64,000 nt of DNA, from NCBI GenBank assembly GCA_944548615.1, contig OX155979.1:15033597-15097596 (forward strand). The letters run 5' to 3'. The notes beneath the pieces are model-generated. The model was not told where the DNA came from. It saw only the letters and a program-made list of their open reading frames with translations, and ran no database searches. Of this stretch, positions 63,250 through 64,000 are shown in pieces. Source of the DNA: Micropterix aruncella (Eukaryota; Arthropoda; Insecta; Lepidoptera; Micropterigidae). Both the position numbers and the translations under genes were made by a program. The stretch's first letter is position 1. Each line of letters opens with the position of its first letter.

Positions 63250-64000
63250 CTAGACCCCAGTAACCTCGCTCGTTGGAGCTATGCCGAGGATAGTTCATGT
63301 GCCCTTTGTAGCATCACCCCTTGCACAGCTAGACATATTCTAGCCGGCTGCAAGGTGGCCTTGGATCAAGGACGGTACACTTACCGCCACGACAAAGTCC
63401 TTGTTGTTATTCGCGAGGTACTTAGCCTCTCAGTGGCTCGTGCCAACGAGGGTTCCACAGTATCCTCCAAACCCCCAATACAGTTTGTGCGGGTTGGCTC
63501 TAAAGGCAAAAAACATCCCACTGCAAAACCTTTCTCAATAATCGAGAAAGCTTCAGATTGGATCATGGAGGTCGATTTGGTCTCTAAGCAGTATAAATTT
63601 CCTGAAAGTCTCGGATGCACAGCCCTGCGTCCAGATATAACTCTTTACTCTCTATCTCGGAAGATGGTCCTTATCGTAGAATTAACTGTTCCATGGGAAT
63701 CAAATATCCCAAAAGACCACGAGTACAAATTAAATAAATACCATGACCTCGCAAATGCCGTCACCCGGAACGGCTTCACTGTTCACCTTCACGCGGTGGA
63801 AGTAGGCGCTCGGTTCCTGCCAGCTAAATCTTTGTTTCACCTTTTCAATAATCTCGGTCTCTCCAGGAAAATAATCAACTCCTTTCTAGAAAAATTATCT
63901 GAAACTGCGATCTCTGCATCTCAAATTCTATGGCTTCGAAGGGGGAGTGAATGGGTGGTAAGGTGAACACTCACATGTGGCAAGACAACTGTCCTAAACC
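63250..64000 (+). pseudogene. RLE-type LINE, copy 5, longest; runs off the window
   Basis: Open from about 63250 to TGA at 63964-63966: DPSNLARWSYAEDSS, knuckle CALC...H...C with GRYTYRHDK, endonuclease RPDITLY...ELTVPWE and the EVGAR and RRGSEWVV end, then the start of the 3' UTR. No stop in about 238 codons. The upstream RT is absent, so the copy is 5' truncated. 62946-63249 holds nothing recognisable. Confidence 0.82.

Overview
The window looks like arthropod, most probably insect, nuclear DNA. It is AT-rich, has spliced genes with long introns, and is dense in non-LTR retrotransposons, Helitrons, TTAA-flanked MITEs and a P-superfamily transposon, with short CCTAA runs. The order cannot be fixed from sequence alone; some retroelement 3' ends resemble ones common in moths, but this is only a hint.

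Three host genes are well supported. (1) An intronless six-finger C2H2 protein at 11645-12427 (+), followed in the same frame by the relic of a seventh finger. (2) A UPF0547/C16orf87-type gene on the minus strand in four coding exons between 31844 and 17281 (170 codons), with all splice phases compatible. (3) An LSM12 gene on the plus strand in four coding exons between 38597 and 59404 (174 codons), also with compatible phases. The starts of genes 2 and 3 lie about 6.8 kb apart and diverge. A short terminal exon at 1714-1927 (+) belongs to a gene I do not recognise. CpG-rich segments at 10643-10985 (-) and 34740-34954 (+) end in good splice donors and may be first exons.

The rest is mostly mobile DNA. 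1-10 kb: small Helitrons, a fold-back MITE, a 93-bp tandem array and a long-TIR element. 13-20 kb: CR1-like and jockey-like fragments, fragments of a CCHC/restriction-like-endonuclease (RLE) LINE, and a GC-rich repeat called family A here. 20.3-27.7 kb, inside intron 2 of the C16orf87 homologue: a four-level nest, with a TTAA/piggyBac-like MITE holding a jockey-like LINE, which holds a 6.3-kb P-superfamily transposon, which holds RLE and jockey-like fragments. 27.7-38 kb: more TTAA elements, family A and inverted-repeat elements. 38.8-59.3 kb (LSM12 introns): a 4.7-kb two-ORF CR1-like element whose empty site is preserved elsewhere in the window, a young CR1-like element with an intact ORF2 and an 11-bp target duplication, several RNase H-bearing I-like fragments, a possible solo LTR and a 1.46-kb composite Helitron. 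59.5-64 kb: family A in a 508-bp tandem duplication, an RTE fragment and the start of another RLE LINE running off the window.

The clearest unusual observations are the P-element nest, the open fusion of an RLE endonuclease to a foreign reverse transcriptase, the Helitron that has picked up family A and LINE pieces, and family A itself, for which I know no family name. All calls come from reading by eye; no alignment or database search was run.
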